From positions 1 to 54,480 of the forward strand of contig NZ_JADZBI010000033.1 in assembly GCF_020852195.1 (NCBI RefSeq): DNA of 54,480 nt. The letters run 5' to 3'. The notes under the pieces were generated by a model. That model did not search any database, had not been told where the DNA came from, and saw only the letters and a program-made list of their open reading frames with translations. Below, piece by piece: positions 24,578-33,295 of the stretch (the first letter of the stretch is position 1; each line of letters opens with the position of its first letter). Source of the DNA: Hyphomicrobium sp. (GTDB lineage Bacteria > Pseudomonadota > Alphaproteobacteria > Rhizobiales > Hyphomicrobiaceae). The position numbers and the translations under genes were made by a program.

Positions 24578-26335
24578 ATGGTCGAGCGAAATCTTCCAGA
24601 GAAACGATCACCAGTCGACGCCATGAACCTGGGCTTGTCACCACGCGCGCCGCTGCCTCTTCCGCCGATCCGGCGCCAGGGGCTTGCATCGTTCTACGAG
24701 GCCCACGCGGTGGAGACGCTGCGCACGCTGTGGCGCCGGAAGTACCTGCTCGCCGGATTCGCCCTGGTCGGGCTTCTGACCGCCCTGCTGCTGCTGGTCA
24801 CCTCCACCAGGATATACACCGCCACAGCCGTCATTCAGTTCGACTTCGGGCGCATGGAGGCCGTCGGGCCTCCAAGCGCCGCCATGGATGCCGGCTCCCT
24901 CGTCGAAGGCCAGGCGCAGATGCTGCGCTCCCGTGCCCTGGCGCGCCGCGTCGTAGCCAAGCTAAAGCTCGACGAGAACCCCGCTTACATCTCGTCGGGC
25001 TTCGTCGGGCGCACGCTCAACTCGCTTCTCCAGCGCAAAAGCACGCCGACGTCCAACATCGACACCGCCGCGCAGCGCCTCCAGGGGCAGCTCGAGATTT
25101 CCAACAATCCGCGCAGCTACCTCATCTACGTCACCATAAAGTCCACCTCTCCCGAGCAGGCGGCGATTTTGGCGAACGCCTATCTGAGCGAGTACGTCAA
25201 CGACAAGGTCATGCAGCGCTTGCGGGAAACCGAGGCGACGGCACGCAGCGCCTTGGCCGACGCACGCGCGGCCTTCGGCGAGCGCCATCCCAAGGTGATC
25301 CAGGCCAAGGGCGCGCTCGCCTCCGCCGAGGCGCGCTTGCGTGACCAGGAGAAGAGCAGCACCGAGCATACCGAGATCCTGCCGCGCGTGCCGGGCCAGT
25401 CCTTCCTCAAGGCCGAGCCCGAATGGATCCCCGCAGGCCCCAATCCGATCGCAATGATCGCGCTCGGCCTCGCCATTGCAACGCTGGCGGGCGTCGGACT
25501 CGTGCTCTTCCAGGAGCGCCGTGACACGGGCTTCCGTACCGAGGACGGCGTGCCCGCCGAACTTGGCGTGCGCTGCGCGGGCATGATCCCCCGGGCCTCC
25601 GACAAGTTTTCGGCCGACCGGAAGCTCGAGCGGCGCGAGGCGCTGCGCTCGCTGTGCCTGTCCATCGGACTGACCGGCCGAGGCACCGACCGCGCCGGCG
25701 CTCGCGTAGTGATGGTGAGCTCGGCCCTGCCGAACTCCGGCGCAGCGGACTTCGCCAACGAGCTACGCCGCTCCCTCGTCGAGGAGGGCAGCCGCGTCCT
25801 CGTTGTCGACGCCTCGCCCTCGAGCCACGCTGGCAACGCGATCGGGCTCGACGACGCGCTCGAAAGCTCCGAGCGGCTTGAGGAGTTCTTCGCCGACGAG
25901 AGCGGCAACAGCGCCTCGGAGCTGCGCCGCAAGGCGGGCCTCAACGGCGCCCGCAACCCCTTTGCCTCGTTCGCTTACGCCGGGCGCTCGTTCGAGCGGC
26001 TGTTGACCGCCGCCAAGGAGCACTACGACGTGGTCATCGTCACCGCGCCGCCGGTGCTGCTGCTAACCGACAGCGTATTCCTCGGCCGCTTCGCCGATAT
26101 CTGCTTGCTCGTCGCCGGGTGGAACAAGACGCCCAAGGCGACCGTGGCCGAGGCCGTGCACCGCCTGACGGAGAACGGCGTGCAGGTCGACGGCGTGGTT
26201 CTGACCGAGGTTGATTTGGGCAGGTATGCCTCCTTCGCCACTGGCGATCGCATGTACTACCTCAGCAGGTACAAGGAGGCATTTCGCTCCCCGCCCAAGA
26301 GTGCGCGACGGATGGAAAACAGGCTTGGAGAGTAG
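24578..26335 (+). CDS. Wzz/BY-kinase-like polysaccharide co-polymerase with degenerate P-loop
   Basis: A 585-residue chain-length regulator of the ExoP type. Wzz domain: TM1 at about 57-76 (LLAGFALVGLLTALLLLVTS), a periplasmic part with a coiled coil (about 210-265) and TM2 at about 290-312. A cytoplasmic BY-kinase-like domain follows (about 350-565). Where Walker A should read GxGKS/T, this protein has ALPNSGAADFA, without the Lys and Thr; VLVVDASPS stands for the second Walker motif. It therefore probably does not hydrolyse ATP. Several Tyr residues remain near the C-terminus (GRYASF, RMYYLSRYK). The ATG at 24578 is preferred over 24506 since the added N-terminus is not conserved-looking. 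Third gene of the EPS operon. Confidence 0.85.
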   Translation: MVERNLPEKRSPVDAMNLGLSPRAPLPLPPIRRQGLASFYEAHAVETLRTLWRRKYLLAGFALVGLLTALLLLVTSTRIYTATAVIQFDFGRMEAVGPPSAAMDAGSLVEGQAQMLRSRALARRVVAKLKLDENPAYISSGFVGRTLNSLLQRKSTPTSNIDTAAQRLQGQLEISNNPRSYLIYVTIKSTSPEQAAILANAYLSEYVNDKVMQRLRETEATARSALADARAAFGERHPKVIQAKGALASAEARLRDQEKSSTEHTEILPRVPGQSFLKAEPEWIPAGPNPIAMIALGLAIATLAGVGLVLFQERRDTGFRTEDGVPAELGVRCAGMIPRASDKFSADRKLERREALRSLCLSIGLTGRGTDRAGARVVMVSSALPNSGAADFANELRRSLVEEGSRVLVVDASPSSHAGNAIGLDDALESSERLEEFFADESGNSASELRRKAGLNGARNPFASFAYAGRSFERLLTAAKEHYDVVIVTAPPVLLLTDSVFLGRFADICLLVAGWNKTPKATVAEAVHRLTENGVQVDGVVLTEVDLGRYASFATGDRMYYLSRYKEAFRSPPKSARRMENRLGE

Positions 26336-26338
26336 TCG

Positions 26339-27298
26339 ATGCGGCGGAAGGTTCTTGTCACGGGCGGCAATGGGTTTGTGGGTCGCGAGGTCGTCCGCAG
26401 GCTCTATGACGAGCACGAGGTCTGCGTCGTCGACAACCTGCGCAGCGGGCCGGTCCGCCTCGGCGCCGACGAGCTGGCGAAGATCCGCTTTTCCGAGATC
26501 GACATCATCGACGCTGCCGCTGTCGACGCGCTGATGGCCGACTTCAAGCCAGACGCCATCATTCATTTGGCCGCCATCCACTATATCCCGGAGTGCGAGA
26601 ACAATCCGGCGCTCGCGGTCAAGACCAACGTGGACGGCACCCTCAACCTGCTCGCCGCGGCGCCCTCCTCGGCACGCTTCGTGTTCGCCAGCAGCGGCGC
26701 CGTCTACAAGCCCGACGACAAGCCCCATCTCGAGGACGAGGCCGTGCTCGGGCCGAGCGACGTCTACGGCTTCACCAAGCTGCACGGCGAACAGTACGTG
26801 AGGTACTTCGCCGCCCAGCGCGGTTTGAGCGCCGTTAATGTCCGTCTCTTCAACGTCGTCGGACCGGGCGAGACCAACCCGCATCTGCTGCCCGAGATCA
26901 TCGCGCAGCTCAAGGCCGGACGCACCACGCTGCGGCTCGGCAACATGACGCCCAAGCGCGACTACATTCACGTGCGCGACGCCGCCTCCGGCTTCATCAC
27001 CGTGGCGCTGAAGGACGACATCGAGGACGGCAACACGTTGACGGTCAACCTCGGCACCTCGCAGTCGTATTCCGTGGCCGAGCTGGTCGCCAAGCTCAAG
27101 AGCGTCACCATGATCGACTTCGCGCTCGAGCAGGAGCAGTCGCGCCTGCGCAAGGTCGATAGGCCGCATCTTGCAGCCGATATCGGCAGGATAGCCTCGC
27201 GTTTCGGCTGGGTGCCGAAGGCCACCATCGACGACGCGCTCGCCGATGCCTGGAAGGAGCCCGACATGACGGCGGAACTGGCCGGGAAGTATCGCTGA
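26339..27298 (+). CDS. NAD-dependent nucleotide-sugar epimerase/dehydratase (extended SDR)
   Basis: A 319-residue extended SDR enzyme related to UDP-glucose 4-epimerases. It has the NAD-binding motif TGGNGFVG at residues 8-15, the Asp/Asn of VVDNLRSG, HLAAIHYIPECENNP, the serine strand FASSGAVYKP and the catalytic YGFTK at about 143-147. The RDYIHVRDAASG motif near residue 205 is typical of UDP-hexose epimerases. It starts three bases after the Wzz-like gene and its stop overlaps the next start (ATGA), so translation is coupled. It most likely interconverts a UDP-hexose needed for the repeat unit; the substrate cannot be fixed. Confidence 0.88.
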   Translation: MRRKVLVTGGNGFVGREVVRRLYDEHEVCVVDNLRSGPVRLGADELAKIRFSEIDIIDAAAVDALMADFKPDAIIHLAAIHYIPECENNPALAVKTNVDGTLNLLAAAPSSARFVFASSGAVYKPDDKPHLEDEAVLGPSDVYGFTKLHGEQYVRYFAAQRGLSAVNVRLFNVVGPGETNPHLLPEIIAQLKAGRTTLRLGNMTPKRDYIHVRDAASGFITVALKDDIEDGNTLTVNLGTSQSYSVAELVAKLKSVTMIDFALEQEQSRLRKVDRPHLAADIGRIASRFGWVPKATIDDALADAWKEPDMTAELAGKYR

Positions 27299-28557
27299 TG
27301 AAAGTGCTGGCAACCATTGTCGTGCCGCCGCACATGTCGGTCAGCGGCGGAGCGCGCGCCGCCGAGCTCCTGAGCTCCGCGTTGACCGAGCACTGCGACA
27401 TCACCGTTGCCAGCATGATGAACGGTACCGGGAACGTCGACGGCGGCGGCAAACAGGCGGCACGCATCCCGGTCCGGAGCTGGCTTCCGCCGCTCGTCCC
27501 CTGGTCGCGCCTCTCCAATCGCTACAGCACGCTCTTTTACCGCTCGGACCTTCCCGACATCGTACGCCGCGGGGCCTTCGACCTCGTGCACATCCACAAC
27601 CCGATGCCGGCGCTCGAGATGGAGCGCGTCGCGCGCGCCTGCCTCGCGGCCGGCACGCCTTATGTCGTCTCCACGCACGGCTTCAACGAGGTGGCGAACG
27701 GCGGCGACATCTACCGCTTCGATACCGTGCGCCGCCAGCTTTGGAAACAGCTCGTCCAGGCGCCGGTGAGCCGCGTGGTCGCGCGCGCGAGCGGCATCTT
27801 TGCCCTCTCCGAGGCCGATTTCGAGATCGTGCGCAATATGGGCTACACCGGCTCCGAGTTGTCGGTCGTCACCAACGGCGTGGCGGTCCCAGAGCCCGCC
27901 GACGCTGCGGCCGATGCGCCCTTGCTTGAGCGCGCCGGCATCCCGGTCGAGCGCGTGCCCGGCGAGATTGCCTGCATGTTCCTGGCCAACCACACCCCCA
28001 ACAAGGGTCTGCCGGTGCTGCTCGAGGCGTTTGCCGCGCTCGAGCGCCCCTATCTCCTGATCGTCGGCGGTGAGACGCGAGGCGACGTCGACTACGACGC
28101 CTACGTGCGCCGCTGCCGGCCGGGACAGCAGATCGTCGTCACCGGCCGCCTCAGCGACGCCGAGGTCGCCGCTGCGCTGCGCCGCACGGACCTCTTCGTC
28201 TTCCCGACCCTGGCCGATACGTTCCCGCTCGTCGTGCTGGAGGCCATGGCGCACGGACGCGCCGTCCTTGCGTCCGAGGTTGGCGGCATCCCGCACCAGT
28301 TGACGAGCGAATGCGGCCGGCTTGTTCCTCCCGGGGATGCAGCTGCGCTGCGCACGGCCATCGACGGGCTGGCCGCCGAGCCCGAGCGCCTTGCTGCGAT
28401 GGGTGCTCACGCCCACACGCGCGCCGTCTCGAAATTCTCATGGGCCGCCGCCGCCGGGCACGCCGCGGCAGCCTACCAGCGCGTCCTGCAGCAGCATGCC
28501 CCGGCGCGGCGTCATCAGCCCGTCTCCGCCCTTGAGGCCCGCTGGGCCGGGGAGTGA
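27298..28557 (+). CDS. Glycosyltransferase family 4 (GT-B fold)
   Basis: A 419-residue GT4 enzyme that adds a sugar to the lipid-linked EPS repeat on the cytoplasmic side. It has the N-terminal Rossmann domain with the flexible Gly-rich loop SVSGGARAAELL, the STHGFNE segment, and a C-terminal domain with the donor site: FLANHTPNKGLPVLLEAF, FPTLADTFPLVVLEAM (the E-x7-E motif in its D-x7-E form) and SEVGGIP. The start overlaps the previous stop by one base (ATGA). The last about 25 residues (QHAPARRHQPVS) are low-complexity. Donor and acceptor are unknown. Confidence 0.9.
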   Translation: MKVLATIVVPPHMSVSGGARAAELLSSALTEHCDITVASMMNGTGNVDGGGKQAARIPVRSWLPPLVPWSRLSNRYSTLFYRSDLPDIVRRGAFDLVHIHNPMPALEMERVARACLAAGTPYVVSTHGFNEVANGGDIYRFDTVRRQLWKQLVQAPVSRVVARASGIFALSEADFEIVRNMGYTGSELSVVTNGVAVPEPADAAADAPLLERAGIPVERVPGEIACMFLANHTPNKGLPVLLEAFAALERPYLLIVGGETRGDVDYDAYVRRCRPGQQIVVTGRLSDAEVAAALRRTDLFVFPTLADTFPLVVLEAMAHGRAVLASEVGGIPHQLTSECGRLVPPGDAAALRTAIDGLAAEPERLAAMGAHAHTRAVSKFSWAAAAGHAAAAYQRVLQQHAPARRHQPVSALEARWAGE

Positions 28558-28577
28558 GCGAGGAAAGGACGAGGGCA

Positions 28578-30851
28578 ATGGCCTCCGAAGAAAACCTGCG
28601 GCTCGCGATCATCGGATGCGGCGCCGTGGTGGAGAACCACCTGGTGCCAGCGCTGAAGCGCATCGGCCGGACGCCCTCCGTCCTGATCGACGTTGCGCCC
28701 GAGCGCATCGAGATCGTGACACGCAAGATCGGCGCCAAGGGCAAGACGGCGCTCAAGGGCCGCGACTGGACCGCGTTCCGCGATGAGTTCGACGCGGCGA
28801 TCGTGGCTGTGCCGAACGCGCTCCATGCCCCCATCGGCCTCGATCTGATCGCCGCCGGCAAGCACGTGTTCATGGAGAAGCCGCTGGCCACCAAGGCCGA
28901 GGACTGCCGGCGGCTGGCCCAAGCTGCGGACGACAACAAGGTTGTGCTCTCGATCGGCCTCTTGCGGCGCCACCTGCGCATCGCCCGCTGGACGAAGGCG
29001 CTCCTCGAGCAGGGCACGCTCGGCGAGATCAAGAGCTTCGACGTGCGCGAGGGCTACGTCTTCAACCGGGAGGTCGGCACGGACGCACTGCTGCGCCCCG
29101 ATCTGTTCGGCGGCGGCGTGCTGATGGACACCGGCGCCCACACCATCGACCTCGTGACATGGTGGCTCGGCGACCTGGACGTGGTGAGCTATAAGGACGA
29201 CGGCGATGGCGGCGTCGAGGCCGATTGCGTGCTCGAAGGCCGGCTGGCCAACGGCGCGACCGGCCGCATCGAGCTCACCCGCACGCGGCGGCTTCGCAGC
29301 ACCATCCTCATCACCGGCACCCAGGGCTTCGTCGAGGTCCACCTCTACAGGAACGAGGTCTTCGCCGGCTCCGACAACGCCCTCGCCTTCGTGCATGACG
29401 GCGTCAGCGGCACATCGATGGAGCCGCAGTTCTTCCCCGACCTGTTCGACGCCGAACTGCGCGACTTCAAGCTCGCCTGCGAAACCGGCACACGGCCGAT
29501 CGTCACCGGCTGGGACGGCGTGAGCTCGGTGGACGTGATCGAGCGCGCCTACAAGGTGCGCCAGCCGCTGAAATCGGCCTGGGCGGACAAGGCCGCGTCC
29601 GCGGCCAAATCCACGGGCGCGGCGCGCCCCAGCCTGCCGGCCGGCAGCAGGGCGCTCATCACCGGCGCCTCGGGCTTCATCGGCGGCCGTCTCGCGGAGA
29701 TCCTGGGCGAGGAGCGGGGCGTGAAGGTGCGCGGCCTCGTGCGCCAGTTCGGACATGCGACGCGCCTCGCCCGCTTTGGCCCCGAGATCGTGGCCGCGGA
29801 TCTGACCAACGCGGAGCAGTTCCACAAGGCGGTCGAAGGCGTCGACTACGTCTTCCACTGCGCGCACGACATGCGCTCGCGCACCCAGAACATGCAAGGT
29901 TTGAAGAACCTGATCGACGCCTGCGTGCGCCACAAGGTCAAGCGCCTCGTCTATGTCAGCACGTTCTCCGTCTACGAGCCGTTCCCTGACGGCCGCCTGA
30001 GCGAGCGGACGCGCGACGGCGACCGCAACTGGGCCTACGTGCGCGACAAGCTCGACATGGAGGACCTAGTCTTGAAGGCCGTGCGCGAGCAGAGCCTGCC
30101 GGCCAGCATCGTGCAACCGACCATCGTCTACGGCCCGTTCTCCAAGCCATGGACGAACGCCCCCGCCGAGGACCTCGTCTACGGCACCGTCGTGCTGCCC
30201 GACCGCGGCCAGGGCCTGTGCAACGCCGTTTACGTCGATGATCTGGTCGACGGCCTGGTGCTCGCCGCGAGCCACCCGGCGGCCATCGGTGAGCGCTTCA
30301 TCATATCGGGACCCGAGCCCGTGGCCTGGGGCGACTTCTTCGGCAGCTTCGCCGACGCCCTCGGTACAGCCCCGCCGCAGTTCTGGCCCAAGGCGCAGAT
30401 CGAGCAGTCCAATCAGGGCCTGCTGCGAGAGATCAAGCGCGTGGCGAAAAACCCCAAGCGGGTCGTCCAGCTCGTGCTGCGCTGGCCACCCGCGCGCCGC
30501 GCCCTTCAGGCGGGCCTCGACTCGCTGCCCGAACAGCTCAAGGGTCCCGTGATGAAACGCTATTTCACGGCCGGCGAGCGGCGCCCCGGAGAGACCATCC
30601 TGCCGGATCCGCAGAAGCTGAGGCTCTACAGCGCCAAAGCACAGGTCGACAACGAGAAGGCGCATCGGCTGCTCGGCTATCAGCCGCGCTACGACTTTGC
30701 CGCCGGCATGGAGCCCACCGGCCGCTACCTGGAATGGGCGTACGGCGACCTGAGCGGCACCATCGCCGCCAAGGCGAAGGCGCTGTCGCAGCCGCCCTCG
30801 CAGCCGAAGGACAAGATGGTTGGCCACGCGGGCGCGCTCAATGCCGGCTAG
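28578..30851 (+). CDS. Fused Gfo/Idh/MocA oxidoreductase and NAD-dependent SDR
   Basis: A 757-residue two-enzyme fusion. Residues 1-340 are a Gfo/Idh/MocA oxidoreductase with the Rossmann motif LAIIGCGAVVENHLVPAL and the EKPLA signature. After an Ala/Lys-rich linker (about 345-355) comes an extended SDR (about 360-680) with ITGASGFIGGRLAE, the serine strand YVSTFSVYEP and the catalytic YVRDK. The C-terminal about 80 residues contain a basic segment and no known domain. The ATG at 28578 follows GGACGAGGGC; an in-frame GTG at 28554 overlapping the previous stop is the alternative. Sequential oxidation and epimerisation or reduction of one nucleotide sugar is a reasonable guess. It overlaps the flippase start by 11 bases. 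Confidence 0.88.
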   Translation: MASEENLRLAIIGCGAVVENHLVPALKRIGRTPSVLIDVAPERIEIVTRKIGAKGKTALKGRDWTAFRDEFDAAIVAVPNALHAPIGLDLIAAGKHVFMEKPLATKAEDCRRLAQAADDNKVVLSIGLLRRHLRIARWTKALLEQGTLGEIKSFDVREGYVFNREVGTDALLRPDLFGGGVLMDTGAHTIDLVTWWLGDLDVVSYKDDGDGGVEADCVLEGRLANGATGRIELTRTRRLRSTILITGTQGFVEVHLYRNEVFAGSDNALAFVHDGVSGTSMEPQFFPDLFDAELRDFKLACETGTRPIVTGWDGVSSVDVIERAYKVRQPLKSAWADKAASAAKSTGAARPSLPAGSRALITGASGFIGGRLAEILGEERGVKVRGLVRQFGHATRLARFGPEIVAADLTNAEQFHKAVEGVDYVFHCAHDMRSRTQNMQGLKNLIDACVRHKVKRLVYVSTFSVYEPFPDGRLSERTRDGDRNWAYVRDKLDMEDLVLKAVREQSLPASIVQPTIVYGPFSKPWTNAPAEDLVYGTVVLPDRGQGLCNAVYVDDLVDGLVLAASHPAAIGERFIISGPEPVAWGDFFGSFADALGTAPPQFWPKAQIEQSNQGLLREIKRVAKNPKRVVQLVLRWPPARRALQAGLDSLPEQLKGPVMKRYFTAGERRPGETILPDPQKLRLYSAKAQVDNEKAHRLLGYQPRYDFAAGMEPTGRYLEWAYGDLSGTIAAKAKALSQPPSQPKDKMVGHAGALNAG

Positions 30852-32082
30852 ACTGCATTTCAATCGCGCGACGTGGACGCTTTTCGACCAAGGTCTCGTC
30901 AGCCTTGGCGCATTCCTTGTCAACATCAAGCTGGCGCGGACGCTGCCCGCCGCTGAGTTCGGCACCTATGCGCTGCTGCTCGGTGGCTTCCTGGGGCTGC
31001 AAGTCATCAGCTCGTCGCTGCTCCTTTACCCGATGTCGATCCGGCTGCCGCTGCTTCAGGGCGAAAGCCGCGCACGCCTGCACGCCACCACCGTCGCGCT
31101 GATCCTGTCGCTCTGCGTGCCGCTTGGGCTGTTCCTCGCGGCGGCCCTGGTGCTGCTCGGACGGGCGGATCTCGCACTGCCCGCCATCGCCGTGATGCTT
31201 GCCTGGCAGCTCCAGGAATCGATGCGCCGGGGACTGCTCGCGGAGTTCCGCCATCAGGAGGCGATCTACGGCGACGCCATCTCGTATCTGGGGCAGATCG
31301 CGGCGCTCGCAAGCCTGATCGTCTTCGACCGGCTGACGTTGCCGGCCGCGCTCTACTGCATCGCCGCGGCCTTCGCCGCTGGCAGCCTCGTGCAAGCCCT
31401 CCAGCTTCGGCTCAACGTGCGACGCGCCTCCGGCCTCGCGGAAACCGCGCGGGAGTTCTGGTCCATCGGGAGCTGGTCGCTGGCGAGCAACATCATCTCG
31501 CTCCTGCGCATTCAGATGATCCCCTGGGCATTGGCCGTCTCGGGCGGCCCGGCGGCGGCGGCCTCTTTCCAGGCCGTGCTCAACGTCGTCAATCTGACCA
31601 ACCCGATCATCCTCGGCCTCTGCAACGTCATCCCCCAGACCGTGGCACGCGCCCGCGAGGAAAGCGGCAACGTGGCGGCCTGGGAGGCAGCACGCGTCTA
31701 CATGCTGATCGGCGTCGTCCCGGCCCTCGGCTACTACGCGCTCGTGGCGCTGTGGCCCTCCCTACCGCTGTCGGTGTTCTACGGCAGTCAGTCCCCGTAT
31801 GCCGCCCTGACAGCCCCGGTGCAGATCATCGTCCTCGCCTGGAGCACGGGCTACTTTATCGATATCATCTGCTCCTACCTGCACGGGATGAACCGCGCGC
31901 GCTCGTCCCTGATCGTCAACGTAATCGGCGCGCTGACCGTACTCGTGCTGGCTGCGCCGCTCATCGAGTTCTACGGCCTGATCGGAGCCTGCCTGACACT
32001 GGTCATCGCCAATCTCTTCCGCCTTACGGCCGCCGTCTACATGCAGAAACGGACCACATCCAATGACTATGTTGCAGTCTGA
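30841..32082 (+). CDS. Polysaccharide flippase, Wzx-like (MOP superfamily)
   Basis: A 413-residue integral membrane protein with about 12 hydrophobic helices, matching the polysaccharide transport/MATE-like fold. It begins with the usual FDQGLVSLGAFLVNIKLARTL helix and PAAEFGTYALLLG. It would flip the undecaprenyl-linked repeat unit to the periplasmic side. The ATG at 30841 lies inside the last codons of the fusion gene and gives a charged N-terminus (MPARLHFNRATW). An in-frame ATG at 30820 would overlap more. It also overlaps the next glycosyltransferase start by 20 bases, so these genes are translationally coupled. Confidence 0.88.
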   Translation: MPARLHFNRATWTLFDQGLVSLGAFLVNIKLARTLPAAEFGTYALLLGGFLGLQVISSSLLLYPMSIRLPLLQGESRARLHATTVALILSLCVPLGLFLAAALVLLGRADLALPAIAVMLAWQLQESMRRGLLAEFRHQEAIYGDAISYLGQIAALASLIVFDRLTLPAALYCIAAAFAAGSLVQALQLRLNVRRASGLAETAREFWSIGSWSLASNIISLLRIQMIPWALAVSGGPAAAASFQAVLNVVNLTNPIILGLCNVIPQTVARAREESGNVAAWEAARVYMLIGVVPALGYYALVALWPSLPLSVFYGSQSPYAALTAPVQIIVLAWSTGYFIDIICSYLHGMNRARSSLIVNVIGALTVLVLAAPLIEFYGLIGACLTLVIANLFRLTAAVYMQKRTTSNDYVAV

Positions 32083-33295
32083 AGAAAGAGCCCCGCGCAC
32101 CGCCGCGGACGTGAGCGATGCCGCAACAACGGTGTTGGACATCAGGCACCTGCTGTTCGACACCTGCGCCTCGCATGATCTGAGCGCCAACGGCGTGTTC
32201 GTCGTTGCGCGCCAGCTTGCCGCCGAGCAGCGCGCCGCGGGAGAGACCGCGAAGGTCATGCTCCTGCGCGGGCCCGAGCGGAAGGTTCCGGACGACCCGG
32301 CGGGACTGGTCGAGAGCGTGCTTCTCGAGGGCCCGAAGGTGCGGGGCCACCGCATCGCCATTGCCGGGCGCGTCCTCGACACCATCACGGCGCCGGGCAC
32401 CGGCCGGACGTTCGTTCACATTCACTCGGGCCGGGAGCCCTTGCTGCTGCCGCTGATGCTGCGCCTGCGCAAGCGCGGCATCCCCTATGCCATCACGGTC
32501 CACGGGCGCTATTCGCACCTCTTCGATGCGAGCGGCGCGCCGACGCGGCGCCTCCCCACGCTCTACCTGCAGCACGTGGAACGGCATGTCCTCGAGAGCG
32601 CCGAGTTCGTGCAGGCGCTCACGACAGCCGAGCGCGACATCATCCGCAGCATCGCGCCCCGCGCGCGGATCGTGCTCTTGACCAACGCCGCCTATTCGAG
32701 CCGCTTCGACGGCGAGCCGCGTGGCCTCGACCGCCCGGCCGTGTCTGCGGGCGTCCCAACCTTCGGGTTCATTGGGCGATACGAGATCGAGCACAAGGGC
32801 CTCGACCTGCTCCTGGACGGTTTTGCCTCATATCGGAACGACGGGGGCAAGGGAGAGCTTGCGCTCGTCGGCTCCGGCCCGGCGCGCGAGACGATCTCGT
32901 CCATGGCGGAGAAGCTCGACATCGCCGCACATGTCTCCGTCTCCGGACCCTTGTTCGGGGACGACAAGGCGCGCACGCTCGCGGAGTGGGATTATTTCGT
33001 TGCGCCGTCCCGCTTCGAGGGTGCCCCGATCAGCGCGCTGCAGGCGGCGTTCGCGGGCCTCCCGCTGATCGTATCGGAGCATACCGGCCTGCGCGACCAG
33101 GTCGCGGGCGCGGAGGCCGGGTTTACGCTCGATACGCTCGACGCTGGCGCGATCGCCAATGCGATGCACGCCGCGGAGCGTTCCACATCGGAACAATGGC
33201 AGGCAATGTCCGCGGCCGCCCGGCGCATGGCAATGTCGGTCGGCGACTGGACCGTGGTCGCAGCGAAGCTGGCGTCACTCTATCGCGGCGCGTGA
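32063..33295 (+). CDS. Glycosyltransferase family 4, altered E-x7-E motif
   Basis: A 410-residue GT4-type enzyme, last gene of the plus-strand EPS operon. The C-terminal GT-B domain is clear: FGFIGRYEIEHKGLDLLLDGF, ALVGSGP, SRFEGAPISALQAAFAGLP and SEHTGLRD. In the donor-site motif the second Glu of E-x7-E is Gln (EGAPISALQ), a change that may alter catalysis or donor choice. The N-terminal domain has IHSGREPLLLPL and TVHGRYSHLF. Its last 21 bases overlap the end of the convergent LuxR-type gene, so the two transcripts are antisense to each other at their 3' ends. Confidence 0.87.
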   Translation: MTMLQSEERAPRTAADVSDAATTVLDIRHLLFDTCASHDLSANGVFVVARQLAAEQRAAGETAKVMLLRGPERKVPDDPAGLVESVLLEGPKVRGHRIAIAGRVLDTITAPGTGRTFVHIHSGREPLLLPLMLRLRKRGIPYAITVHGRYSHLFDASGAPTRRLPTLYLQHVERHVLESAEFVQALTTAERDIIRSIAPRARIVLLTNAAYSSRFDGEPRGLDRPAVSAGVPTFGFIGRYEIEHKGLDLLLDGFASYRNDGGKGELALVGSGPARETISSMAEKLDIAAHVSVSGPLFGDDKARTLAEWDYFVAPSRFEGAPISALQAAFAGLPLIVSEHTGLRDQVAGAEAGFTLDTLDAGAIANAMHAAERSTSEQWQAMSAAARRMAMSVGDWTVVAAKLASLYRGA

